From Anaeromyxobacteraceae bacterium (GTDB lineage Bacteria; Myxococcota; Myxococcia; Myxococcales; Anaeromyxobacteraceae): 5,370 bases of DNA. The DNA is taken from positions 1-5,370 of the forward strand of contig DAIEMM010000435.1 in NCBI GenBank assembly GCA_027349605.1, given 5' to 3'. Shown piece by piece: positions 1 through 5,370 of the stretch. A program made the position numbers and the translations under genes. The notes below the pieces were generated by a model. That model had not been told where the DNA came from. It made no database searches and saw nothing but the letters and a program-made list of their open reading frames with translations. Position 1 is the stretch's first letter. The number at the start of each line of letters is the position of its first letter.

Positions 1-1081
1 CGGTCCCGTCCGCCCGGACGCCGTTGACGGCGTCGATGATCGCCTGGCGAACCGGGGCGAAGTTCGCCTGCACGTACGGGAAGGAGTGGGCGCGGTCCGG
101 CCCGAGCGGGACGACCAGCGTTCCGCCGACCGGGCTGGACGCGTGGAGGATGGTCAGGCCGAGGCGGATCTCGTCGGCCGGCTTGGAGGCCGTGCCGATC
201 CAGGCGATGTCCTTCACGACGAAACGCGAGGTCACGAACTTGGGTGGGTTGGCGTTGAGGAAGGTGCCCTTGAAGCGGTACCTCACGCCGGTCGTGGCCG
301 AGTTCGTCACCTGGCCGCTGCTCACCGCGGTGGCATACCGGATGTTGAAGAAGTAGAAGCCGTGGCTCTCCATGCAGGCCGTGCAGCCGTGGGGGCCCAT
401 GTCGAAGTCGTAGCTGCCGACCCGGTAGGTGCATCCGGGCAGGAGGGCGGGGTCGACGTCCGACGCGGCGCGCGTGGCGCTGGTCTGGTTCCACGAGCCG
501 TAGAGGTAATAGGCATCCTTGTCGAAGAGGCACTTGTTGCCGTTCACGCCGCTGCCGGGGCACAGCACCCAGGGCGGCGAGTCGTTCAGGTACGCCGTGG
601 CCGTGTGCCCCGGATCGGGAAGCGCGGTCTTCGGGGAGATCGTCTCCATCCAGGCCGTGGCCGGGTTTCGCTGGCCGCTGGAGAGGGCAGGGTCGCTCGC
701 CGGGAGACAGGTTCCCTTGACGAGGAAGCTGGCGAGCGTGTTGCCGCTGGAAGGGAAGCCGGAGGCGTCGGGTGCCGTGAGCGGCGGGGCGTTGCAGGCG
801 CCCGAAGTGCCCGTGTTCGAGAAGCTGTTGTAGCTGAAGTTGTCGCACTGGGGCAAGGCTTCCATCGACCCCGAGTTGTCGAGCAGCAGCATCACGTTCG
901 ACGGCCCCGACGGAAGCTTGAAGAAGGCCTCGTCGCCCGCGACCGGGTCGTTTACCCGCGCCGAGAGCGAGGTGGTGACGTTGCGGCACTGCGCCGTGTC
1001 GCCGTCGCTCCGCAGCGGCAGGAGCCCCGCCACGAGGACCAGCGCGGACAGCCAGAGAGTCGCCCTGTGGGTGTGTGGCAT
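1..1081 (-). CDS. pilY1: PilY1-like type IV pilus tip adhesin, VWA domain (N-terminal part, runs off window)
   Basis: I translated this frame by hand: 360 codons from ATG at 1081 to the window edge have no stop, so the C-terminal part (normally the beta-propeller in PilY1) lies outside. Residues 1-30 look like a Sec signal peptide: basic start (H, R), hydrophobic core at about 9-23, possible cleavage near A30. Residues 61-73 read SNVMLLLDNSGSM, a VWA beta-strand plus MIDAS D68-x-S70-x-S72. The VWA fold seems to resume at about 303-312 (DEIRLGLTIL) and 345-355 (VRQAIIDAVNG), leaving about 210 intervening residues rich in Cys, Gly and Tyr. Cysteines are at 32, 79, 96, 125, 174, 184, 217, 233 and 236. 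The start is set by AGGAGG 5 nt upstream. PilY1 proteins are pilus-tip or surface adhesins that act with the minor pilins in assembly, and the position after pilX fits. Family assignment is strong from VWA plus context; the missing C-terminus leaves the exact subtype open. Confidence 0.88.
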   Translation of the reverse strand, partial: MPHTHRATLWLSALVLVAGLLPLRSDGDTAQCRNVTTSLSARVNDPVAGDEAFFKLPSGPSNVMLLLDNSGSMEALPQCDNFSYNSFSNTGTSGACNAPPLTAPDASGFPSSGNTLASFLVKGTCLPASDPALSSGQRNPATAWMETISPKTALPDPGHTATAYLNDSPPWVLCPGSGVNGNKCLFDKDAYYLYGSWNQTSATRAASDVDPALLPGCTYRVGSYDFDMGPHGCTACMESHGFYFFNIRYATAVSSGQVTNSATTGVRYRFKGTFLNANPPKFVTSRFVVKDIAWIGTASKPADEIRLGLTILHASSPVGGTLVVPLGPDRAHSFPYVQANFAPVRQAIIDAVNGVRADGT

Positions 1082-1093
1082 GAAGTCCTCCTA
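1082..1093 (-). promoter_or_regulatory. pilX stop / pilY1 Shine-Dalgarno junction
   Basis: Reading on the minus strand the sequence is TAGGAGGACTTC followed by ATG. AGGAGG (1092-1087) is a perfect anti-16S match, shares its first two bases with the pilX amber stop, and lies 5 nt from the pilY1 ATG. This fixes the pilY1 start and suggests that ribosomes finishing pilX re-initiate on pilY1. Confidence 0.85.
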
Positions 1094-1576
1094 GAGACCG
1101 AACCGGACGCCGAACTCGACCTCGAGCTGGCGGCCGCCGCCGTCGACGCAGTGGACGATCACGCGCAGCGGCTTGCCGCCCTGACCGATGAGCGAGACGG
1201 TGTTGGTGATGTCGCGGGTGCGGGACGAGGGGCCGAACGCGTTGTCGGGAAGGAACCGGACCTGGCTCACCTGGACGGTCGAGTCTGGCTGGTCGACGTG
1301 CCCGCCCACCGCCGCGATCCGGCCCCCCGTGCCGTCCAAGGTCACGTTCAGGGCGTCGAGCGATGTGGGCACGAGCCCCACCGCGTGAAAGCGGCTGAGG
1401 AGGAGCTGCCGCGCCGATTCGGCGCAGGACACGAGCCCCTGCCGCTGCGCGCCGGCGGTCGCCCCGGCGATCTCCCGGCCGGCGTAGCTGATGATCCCGA
1501 TGCCGATGACGGTGACGACGAGCACGACGACCACCGCGGTGAGGAGCGCGCTCCCTCTTTCTCGAGCCTTGGACAT
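1091..1576 (-). CDS. pilX: PilX-like minor pilin (type IVa pilus)
   Basis: 161 residues. It opens with a short basic leader ending RERG8, followed by a long hydrophobic helix (residues 9-30, SALLTAVVVVLVVTVIGIGI), the class III prepilin signal cut and methylated by PilD. The residue after the cleavage point is Ser rather than Phe, and position +5 is Thr13, not the usual Glu. PilX-family N-termini (R-G-[AS]-A-L-L-x-A) and the general secretion protein GspK also lack this Glu, which supports the PilX call and a place near the tip of the priming complex. The soluble part has two cysteines, C51 and C143, which could form a disulfide. The start has GGAG 5 nt upstream at 1585-1582. The gene sits 9 nt after pilW and 9 nt before pilY1, the usual order of minor pilin operons. 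Small size and a divergent C-terminus mean the identification rests on the N-terminus and position. Confidence 0.83.
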   Translation of the reverse strand: MSKARERGSALLTAVVVVLVVTVIGIGIISYAGREIAGATAGAQRQGLVSCAESARQLLLSRFHAVGLVPTSLDALNVTLDGTGGRIAAVGGHVDQPDSTVQVSQVRFLPDNAFGPSSRTRDITNTVSLIGQGGKPLRVIVHCVDGGGRQLEVEFGVRFGL

Positions 1577-1588
1577 CGGATCTCCCTA
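1577..1588 (-). promoter_or_regulatory. pilW stop / pilX Shine-Dalgarno junction
   Basis: Minus strand reads TAGGGAGATCCG then ATG. The SD core GGAG (1585-1582) begins directly after the amber stop of pilW and is 5 nt from the pilX ATG, the same geometry as at the pilX/pilY1 and fimT/pilV junctions. Confidence 0.75.
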
Positions 1589-2857
1589 GCCGCCGCCGAC
1601 GTTGAGCTGGTCGGCGCCGCCGTTGGTGGAGTAGGTGGGGAAATAGGGCCCGCGTGCGTCCGGGTTGCGGGTCGCAGCGCTGGACTGGAACACCTGGCGC
1701 CGGTAGCCGATCGGACCCGCGACGGCGGGGCGGTTGGCAGCGGCCGGGATGGTGGACTCGAAGACCCGCGAGTCGGCCTCCGGAGTCCGTACCGTGACGG
1801 CCACGGCCACGGCGCGGATGTTGCCGGGGTGCTGGGTGATGCGCTGCGGCGCCAGGGACTCGTCGGAGAAGGCGGGGGGGCCAGCGGCCGGGTCGAGGTC
1901 GATGCCGGAGGCGCCGGCGCTGATCTGCGTGCCTGCGGTGGCGCCCACCAGCTGGTTCGCCGGCTGGGAGTTGGGGAAGAGGTAGGCGAACTGGAGGTCC
2001 TCCACGTCGGGCGCCACCACGTTCAGGACGGGGTTCCCTCCATTCACGAGCCCCTGGTCGAGCATGAGGAACGGGCGGGCGGTCGACGTGACGTCGGTGA
2101 CGACGTCCCCCGCGGTGTCGTAGCGCGCGACGTAGTAGCGGAACTGGTCCACCTTGTAAACCTTGGCCGCCGCGGCGAAGGTCGTGGGGGCGGTCTGGAG
2201 GGCGTTCCGGGGCGCGACGGCGCAGAAGCAGCTGTTCGTCAGGTAGCCGTTCTGGAAGGGGAACTGGTCGCCGTTCGCGCCGGCGAGGCCGACCTCCACG
2301 GTGTCCGAGTCGGTGGGCTGGACGGTGGCGCCGACCGTGACGTAGGCCCAGCGCATGTCCCCCGCGAAGCACATCACCTGGAGGATCTGTCCCTGGTACA
2401 GCGGCGTGACGAGAGGCCCGGCGATGGTGATGCTGGTCTCGCTGGTCGGCGCTGCGGCGAGCGTGCGAACGAAGGACGGGTTCCGGTAGCGGAAGACGAT
2501 CTCGTCGGAGCCGGTGATCGAGTCGCGGCAGGAGATGGCGGTGCAGCTCGCGAACGTCGAGGCGGCGCTCAAGTCCGCGTTCGCGGGCGCCCGGTCCTGC
2601 CGGGAGGTCTCGAGCGGTCCGAAGTCGAAGGCGTAGGAGGGGTCGATGCCGTATCCCGCCAGGCGGAGATTGGACGTCAGCTCCTCCAGGGCGACCCGCC
2701 CGGTCTCCTGGAGCGCGCGGTCGGCGGTGCTGACCCGGAAGATCCGCTGCTGCGAGACGAGCAGCGCCATGGCGGCAGCGATGACGAGCAGGCTGACCGC
2801 CAGGGCGATGACGAGCTCGACGAGCGAGAATCCGCGGGCATGCAGGCCGGGCCTCAT
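1586..2857 (-). CDS. pilW: PilW-like minor pilin (type IVa pilus)
   Basis: 423 residues from the ATG at 2857. Open reading continues upstream of this ATG in the same frame, but that part only overlaps pilV and fimT out of frame. The leader MRPGLHARG is followed by F10-SLVE14-LVIALAVSLLVIAAAMALL, a textbook class III signal with cleavage after G9 and Glu at +5. An amphipathic stretch to about residue 68 (ALEELTSNLRLAGYG) completes the pilin alpha1 helix and matches PilW. Further PilW-type features are VEDLQFAYLF at about 285-294 and NIRAVAVAVTVRT at about 346-358. Cysteines are at 104, 110, 163, 210 and 212. The C-terminus is Gly/Asn-rich and ends GGG. At 423 residues it is on the long side for a minor pilin. 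By family knowledge it is a membrane-anchored pseudopilin of the assembly-priming complex with PilV, PilX, FimT/FimU and PilY1. Its ATG overlaps the pilV stop (ATGA), so the two should be translationally coupled. Confidence 0.9.
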   Translation of the reverse strand: MRPGLHARGFSLVELVIALAVSLLVIAAAMALLVSQQRIFRVSTADRALQETGRVALEELTSNLRLAGYGIDPSYAFDFGPLETSRQDRAPANADLSAASTFASCTAISCRDSITGSDEIVFRYRNPSFVRTLAAAPTSETSITIAGPLVTPLYQGQILQVMCFAGDMRWAYVTVGATVQPTDSDTVEVGLAGANGDQFPFQNGYLTNSCFCAVAPRNALQTAPTTFAAAAKVYKVDQFRYYVARYDTAGDVVTDVTSTARPFLMLDQGLVNGGNPVLNVVAPDVEDLQFAYLFPNSQPANQLVGATAGTQISAGASGIDLDPAAGPPAFSDESLAPQRITQHPGNIRAVAVAVTVRTPEADSRVFESTIPAAANRPAVAGPIGYRRQVFQSSAATRNPDARGPYFPTYSTNGGADQLNVGGG

Positions 2858-2866
2858 CGCGCCTCC
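2854..2866 (-). promoter_or_regulatory. pilW Shine-Dalgarno and ATGA start/stop overlap with pilV
   Basis: GGAGG (2866-2862) lies inside the last codons of pilV, 4 nt before the pilW ATG at 2857-2855. The pilV stop TGA occupies 2856-2854, giving a 4-nt ATGA overlap. This picks the pilW start out of a much longer open frame and suggests coupled translation. Confidence 0.85.
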
Positions 2867-3390
2867 GCAGGGTTGACCTTGGTGCCCAGCAGGACCACCC
2901 GGCGGAAGCCCACGCCCGCCGGGTAGCGCACGATCACCGCGAGGCGGGCGGCGTCGGGAACCCCGTTCCCGTTGGAGTCGTCCACGTAGGCCACGTTCCA
3001 GTAGCGCTCGTAGCCCTCCGCCTGCGTTGCGGCGAGCGGGATGCCGTTCCAGGTCGTGCCCCCGGTGGTCAGGCCGCCGCTCTCGTCGGAGAAGCTGGCG
3101 GTGGGTGGAGCCGAGCCCTCGAAGGCGAAGGCCGGGTCCCCGAGGGTGGCGAGCATCGTGTCGTTCAGCGCGGTCGCGGTTCCCAGGCGCGCGTCCCCCC
3201 AGGGCCAGATCGAGATCTGGTCCATGAGGTCCTGCGCGATGGCCGTCGCGCGGGTGATGCGCCGGGCATCCGCCTCCATCCGGAGCCCCTGCATGTGCAG
3301 CCCCACCATGCCGGTAGCCCCGATGAGCAGGACGCCCATGGCGATGACCGTCTCGAGGAGCGTGAACCCACGTCGTCCCTGGAGTCGCAT
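2854..3390 (-). CDS. pilV: PilV-like minor pilin (type IVa pilus)
   Basis: 178 residues. The leader MRLQGRRG is followed by F9-TLLE13-TVIAMGVLLIGATGMVGL: PilD cleavage after G8 with Glu at +5. The helix continues through an Arg/Ala-rich segment (DARRITRATAIAQDLMDQI, 41-59) typical of PilV. Residues 129-137 (RYWNVAYVD) lead into D138-S-N140-G-N142-G143-V-P-D146, a D-x-N-x-N-G loop of the kind that binds calcium in dockerin and thrombospondin type 3 repeats. LAVIVRYPAG (150-159) then gives the typical terminal beta-strands. The ATG has a G-rich SD (GGGG, 3399-3396) 5 nt upstream and follows the fimT stop by 9 nt. There are no cysteines. Role by family: minor pilin of the tip/priming complex in the inner membrane and then the pilus. 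The PilV name is favoured over other pseudopilins by position between fimT and pilW; metal binding is inferred from the motif only. Confidence 0.88.
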   Translation of the reverse strand: MRLQGRRGFTLLETVIAMGVLLIGATGMVGLHMQGLRMEADARRITRATAIAQDLMDQISIWPWGDARLGTATALNDTMLATLGDPAFAFEGSAPPTASFSDESGGLTTGGTTWNGIPLAATQAEGYERYWNVAYVDDSNGNGVPDAARLAVIVRYPAGVGFRRVVLLGTKVNPAEAR

Positions 3391-3402
3391 TCTGGCCCCC
3401 TA
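3391..3402 (-). promoter_or_regulatory. fimT stop / pilV Shine-Dalgarno junction
   Basis: Minus strand reads TAGGGGGCCAGA then ATG. The run AGGGGG overlaps the fimT amber stop and ends 5 nt before the pilV start. It is a G-rich, non-canonical SD but uses the same TAG + 9 nt + ATG spacing as the two downstream junctions. Confidence 0.7.
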
Positions 3403-4071
3403 TCCGTTCACGAGCAGCCGGACGGTGCCGGTGATGGGCGTGACGACCAGCGTTCGCTGCCCCGAGATGGTGGGCGTGGAGGTGAGGTTCAAGGCCCCTC
3501 CGGTGGTGACCAGCGGGACCCCGGCGCGGCCGTAGAACGAGGCCCGCCCGCGGCTGTCGTAGCGGATGGCGCCCCGGTGATCGGCGAGCGTGCCGCAGAA
3601 GGAGCAGCCCTGGGTGAGGTCGATTCCGGCGAGCGGTGCGGGCAGGGTCGACGGCCCGGCGCCGTCGGTGCCAAACGTCACTCCGGCCGGGAGGTCCATG
3701 GTGGTGACGACCCGGCTCCGGGGGGCGGCGGCGGGAGTTCCCGGGACGATCCGGTCGAGGTCCACTCCACCGGGGGAGGAGGGCATGGCGAAGTTGAAGT
3801 CGCCGTCCTCGTAGACGACGACGCGGCCGGTGCCGTCGGTGCTCACGAAGTCCGGGAAGACGATCACCCAGACGTCGTGCCCGGTGGCGAGCGCCTGCTG
3901 CCGGGCGCCGTGCACCAGCGACTGGAGCTCCGCCGTGGCCGCGGCGAGGTTCGCCCTCGGGCGCTGGCGGAAGAGGGAGGGGAGGGCCAGCGCCGCGAGG
4001 ATGGCGATGATGCCGACCACCACGGCCGCCTCGACCAGGGTGAAGCCTCTTTGGGTCCGGTTTCGGGTCAT
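3400..4071 (-). CDS. fimT: FimT/GspH-type pseudopilin, first gene of minor pilin block
   Basis: 223 residues from the ATG at 4071. The leader MTRNRTQRG precedes F10-TLVE14-AAVVVGIIAILAALALPSL, a class III prepilin signal with Glu at +5. The next segment (AAATAELQSLVHGARQQALATG, about 43-64) matches the GspH/FimT helix ending before the beta-domain. The C-terminal pattern RGAIRYDSRGR (166-176) and a final TPITGTVRLLV (211-221) is the usual GspH-domain closing strand pair. Cysteines C156 and C159 form a CxxC. An in-frame ATG at 4101 would add 10 residues. I prefer 4071 because the leader then has normal length and an AGG (4080-4078) lies 6 nt upstream, whereas nothing like an SD precedes 4101. 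Role by family: minor pilin of the priming complex; the FimU name is equally possible, since FimT and FimU share this domain. It is followed by pilV after 9 nt. Confidence 0.87.
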   Translation of the reverse strand: MTRNRTQRGFTLVEAAVVVGIIAILAALALPSLFRQRPRANLAAATAELQSLVHGARQQALATGHDVWVIVFPDFVSTDGTGRVVVYEDGDFNFAMPSSPGGVDLDRIVPGTPAAAPRSRVVTTMDLPAGVTFGTDGAGPSTLPAPLAGIDLTQGCSFCGTLADHRGAIRYDSRGRASFYGRAGVPLVTTGGALNLTSTPTISGQRTLVVTPITGTVRLLVNG

Positions 4072-4221
4072 GGTGGGCCTGCTCCGTCCTCTTGCAATCA
4101 TCGAGCGCGTTCACATGCGGTTGGGACTCGAAATTCTCCAGCGAAGACAGCCGCCTGACCTCGGGAGGGACGGGGTCGCGAACCCGCCTACATGCATCCA
4201 GGTGCTCGTTGGGAAAACTTT
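4072..4221 (-). promoter_or_regulatory. Intergenic region, probable leader/promoter region of minor pilin operon
   Basis: About 150 nt separate the TPR protein stop from the fimT start, the only sizeable non-coding gap in a window otherwise packed with 9-nt spacers. It starts AT-rich (AAAAGTTTT right after the stop) and then turns GC-rich. I see no convincing sigma-70 boxes and no U-tailed terminator, so read-through from the upstream gene is possible. Two imperfect sigma-54-like GG-N10-GC spacings are discussed in the findings. A promoter here is inferred from spacing, not from a clear motif. Confidence 0.35.
4169..4188 (-). other. Short GC-rich hairpin upstream of fimT
   Basis: On the minus strand GGCGGG (4188-4183) can pair with CCCGTC (4174-4169), 6 bp including one G-U, around an 8-nt loop UUCGCGAC. 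No T-run follows, so it is not a standard intrinsic terminator. It could be a leader structure, or chance in GC-rich DNA. Confidence 0.25.
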
Positions 4222-5370
4222 TCAGGGTCCGGGAACAGCCGGCCGGGCGGGAGGCACCTCGACGGGCCGGGAGGCGTTCGCTCGCGCGGTGGCGATCGAA
4301 ATGGCGGCTCCACCCCCATCAGGAGCGAGATCGAGGTAGCGCCGGTAGAGCGCGGCCGCCTCGTCCCGCCGGCCCGCGCTCCAGAGCAGCGTGGCGAGAT
4401 TGAACAGCGCCGGGTAGTGGTCAGGATCCGTTTGGAGCACGGCCCGGTAAACTTCCTCGGCCTCTCGTAGTTGCCCCGACTTCTGAAGGAACGTCCCAAA
4501 ACTCGTGCGGCCGGAAACCGATCGCGGGTCGATCTCGACGGCGCGCAGAAGCGCCCGCTCGGCTTCTGCGCGCATTCCTGCCGCGTCGAGCGACTCCCCG
4601 AGGAGGAGGTGGGGTCGGGCCTTTCCGGGCGACTTCGCGGCGGAATCGCTCCAGAGCGCAAGGGGACTCGCCCAGACGGAGTTGCGCTGCATCGTGGCCG
4701 AGGCGAGCACGAGGCAGAGCGCCAGTCCCGTGAGCACGTTCGACCGCCCGGCGCCGTCCGGCGTGACGCGCAGGAAGAGCAGGCCGAGGAGGGTGGACGC
4801 GGCCGCGAAAAACCCGGCGCTGGGCAGGTAGGCGCGATGCTCGTAGATGACGTCGACGATCGGGATCAGGCTCGATTCGACGGACAGCGCCACGAAGAAC
4901 CAGCCGATGCCGAAGGATACGATGCGAAGCGAGGGATCGAGGGGTGGGCGCCGGGCGTCGGGAGCGGTGCGGCGGGCCAGCCAGACGGCGACGCCGGCCA
5001 GCGAGAGCAGCAGCGCGGTGCAGGCCAGGACGCGCGGGTCCAGCGTGGAGGTGTAGATCGGGAAGTCGTGGTCCAGGTTCTGGCCGGTGGGCCAGACGAG
5101 CAGCCGGAGGTATTCGCAGACCACCACGGCCTGGGTCCTCAGGTAGTCGAGCCGGGAGACCGAGGTGAGGAGCCGGGTCGTCCTGTCGGCGCTACCGACC
5201 ACGGAAGCGATCGAGCCGCGGAAGTCGATCCAGGTCGCTGGGATGAGGAGGGCGATGAGCCCCACCGGGACGACGGCGAGCCACCTCCGGAGGCCGCGGG
5301 GGGGGAAGAACAGGAACTCTGCGAGCGCCAGGGCGGCGGGGAGGGTGAAGGCGATCTCCTTCGTCCGCAC
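4222..5370 (-). CDS. Multi-spanning membrane protein with C-terminal TPR repeats, TMTC/GT-C-like (N-terminus outside window)
   Basis: 382 residues are visible, ending at TGA. The frame is open to the window edge. The GTG there is probably an internal Val, since the protein begins mid-domain. Hydrophobic segments, likely membrane helices, lie at about 7-23, 31-47, 76-93, 112-132, 149-166, 184-201 and 210-226. Two local motifs recall the TMTC-type membrane glycosyltransferases with TPR tails: TKE at residues 3-5 and YEHRAYLPSAGF at 176-187. After RNSVWASPLALWSDSAAKSP (229-248) come about three TPR units: 249-282, 287-316 and 319-350, each with the spaced Leu/Gly/Ala/Tyr pattern and the ending [IT]DP or LAPD. 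The tail is Pro/Ala-rich. Similar TPR membrane proteins are often annotated loosely as O-GlcNAc or O-mannosyl transferases. A role in glycosylating pilus proteins is inference from neighbourhood; catalytic acidic residues would lie in the missing N-terminal loops. Confidence 0.75.
   Translation of the reverse strand: MRTKEIAFTLPAALALAEFLFFPPRGLRRWLAVVPVGLIALLIPATWIDFRGSIASVVGSADRTTRLLTSVSRLDYLRTQAVVVCEYLRLLVWPTGQNLDHDFPIYTSTLDPRVLACTALLLSLAGVAVWLARRTAPDARRPPLDPSLRIVSFGIGWFFVALSVESSLIPIVDVIYEHRAYLPSAGFFAAASTLLGLLFLRVTPDGAGRSNVLTGLALCLVLASATMQRNSVWASPLALWSDSAAKSPGKARPHLLLGESLDAAGMRAEAERALLRAVEIDPRSVSGRTSFGTFLQKSGQLREAEEVYRAVLQTDPDHYPALFNLATLLWSAGRRDEAAALYRRYLDLAPDGGGAAISIATARANASRPVEVPPARPAVPGP

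Noticed and set aside
86..2926. A 946-codon open frame on the plus strand across pilY1, pilX, pilW and the end of pilV
   Set aside because: It is codon-aligned with the antisense of pilY1/pilX/pilW, which share one frame. Strong GC bias removes TTA, CTA and TCA codons from the sense genes, so the antisense stays open, and the amber stops read as CTA (Leu). Its translation is low-complexity Arg/Gly/Val/Glu-rich with no domain.
4101..4101. Earlier in-frame ATG for fimT
   Set aside because: It has no Shine-Dalgarno and would give an unusually long 19-residue leader; the ATG at 4071 gives a normal 9-residue leader.
2858..4114. Upstream in-frame extension of pilW (about 419 extra codons)
   Set aside because: It overlaps pilV and fimT in another frame and encodes an Arg/His/Pro/Gly-rich sequence. 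The prepilin signal, SD and ATGA overlap all place the real start at 2857.
3295..4158. Plus-strand open frames opposite fimT and pilV
   Set aside because: Composition is Gly/Asp/Glu/Arg-rich shadow sequence with no motif, and the minus strand carries clear pilin genes over the same bases.
4160..4200. tRNA-like T-arm (GCGGGTTCGCGACCCC, minus strand), possible tRNA remnant or attachment site
   Set aside because: The loop does not keep the TTCRA pattern with a 5-bp stem, no matching acceptor strand or anticodon arm is found upstream, and no integrase or mobile element is in the window.
4188..4661. Alternative minus-strand frame over the TPR region
   Set aside because: It is Arg/Pro/Ser-rich with no repeat pattern, while the other frame shows regular TPR spacing.

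Overview
The window is high-GC bacterial DNA. Every supported gene reads on the minus strand, so transcription runs from position 5370 towards position 1. The layout is the tip-complex (minor pilin) locus of a type IVa pilus, with a glycosyltransferase-like membrane protein upstream. The strong G/C third-position bias and class III prepilin signals point to a GC-rich Gram-negative. The gene order fimT/gspH - pilV - pilW - pilX - pilY1 resembles clusters in Myxococcota, Desulfobacterota, Acidobacteriota and related phyla. The sequence alone does not fix the taxon.

In transcription order: 5370-4222 holds the C-terminal 382 codons of a multi-spanning membrane protein ending in about three TPR repeats. 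A non-coding gap of about 150 bp follows (4221-4072). Then comes a compact five-gene block: a FimT/GspH-type pseudopilin (4071-3400), PilV (3390-2854), PilW (2857-1586), PilX (1576-1091) and the N-terminal 360 codons of a PilY1-like tip adhesin with a von Willebrand A domain (1081 to the window edge).

The block looks translationally coupled throughout. The pilV/pilW stop and start overlap as ATGA. The other three junctions share one geometry: a TAG stop, exactly 9 nt, then ATG, with the purine-rich Shine-Dalgarno sequence starting in or right after the stop codon. By the known biology of such clusters, the four minor pilins are cleaved by PilD, form a priming complex that starts pilus assembly, and carry PilY1 at the tip. 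The upstream membrane protein could modify pilus components, but that rests on gene neighbourhood and weak family resemblance.

I found no clear unknown system. The points most worth a second look are the cysteine-rich stretch inside the PilY1 VWA region, the D-x-N-x-N-G calcium-type loop in PilV, the uniform amber stop/SD/start junctions, and the TMTC-like TPR protein linked to the pilin genes.
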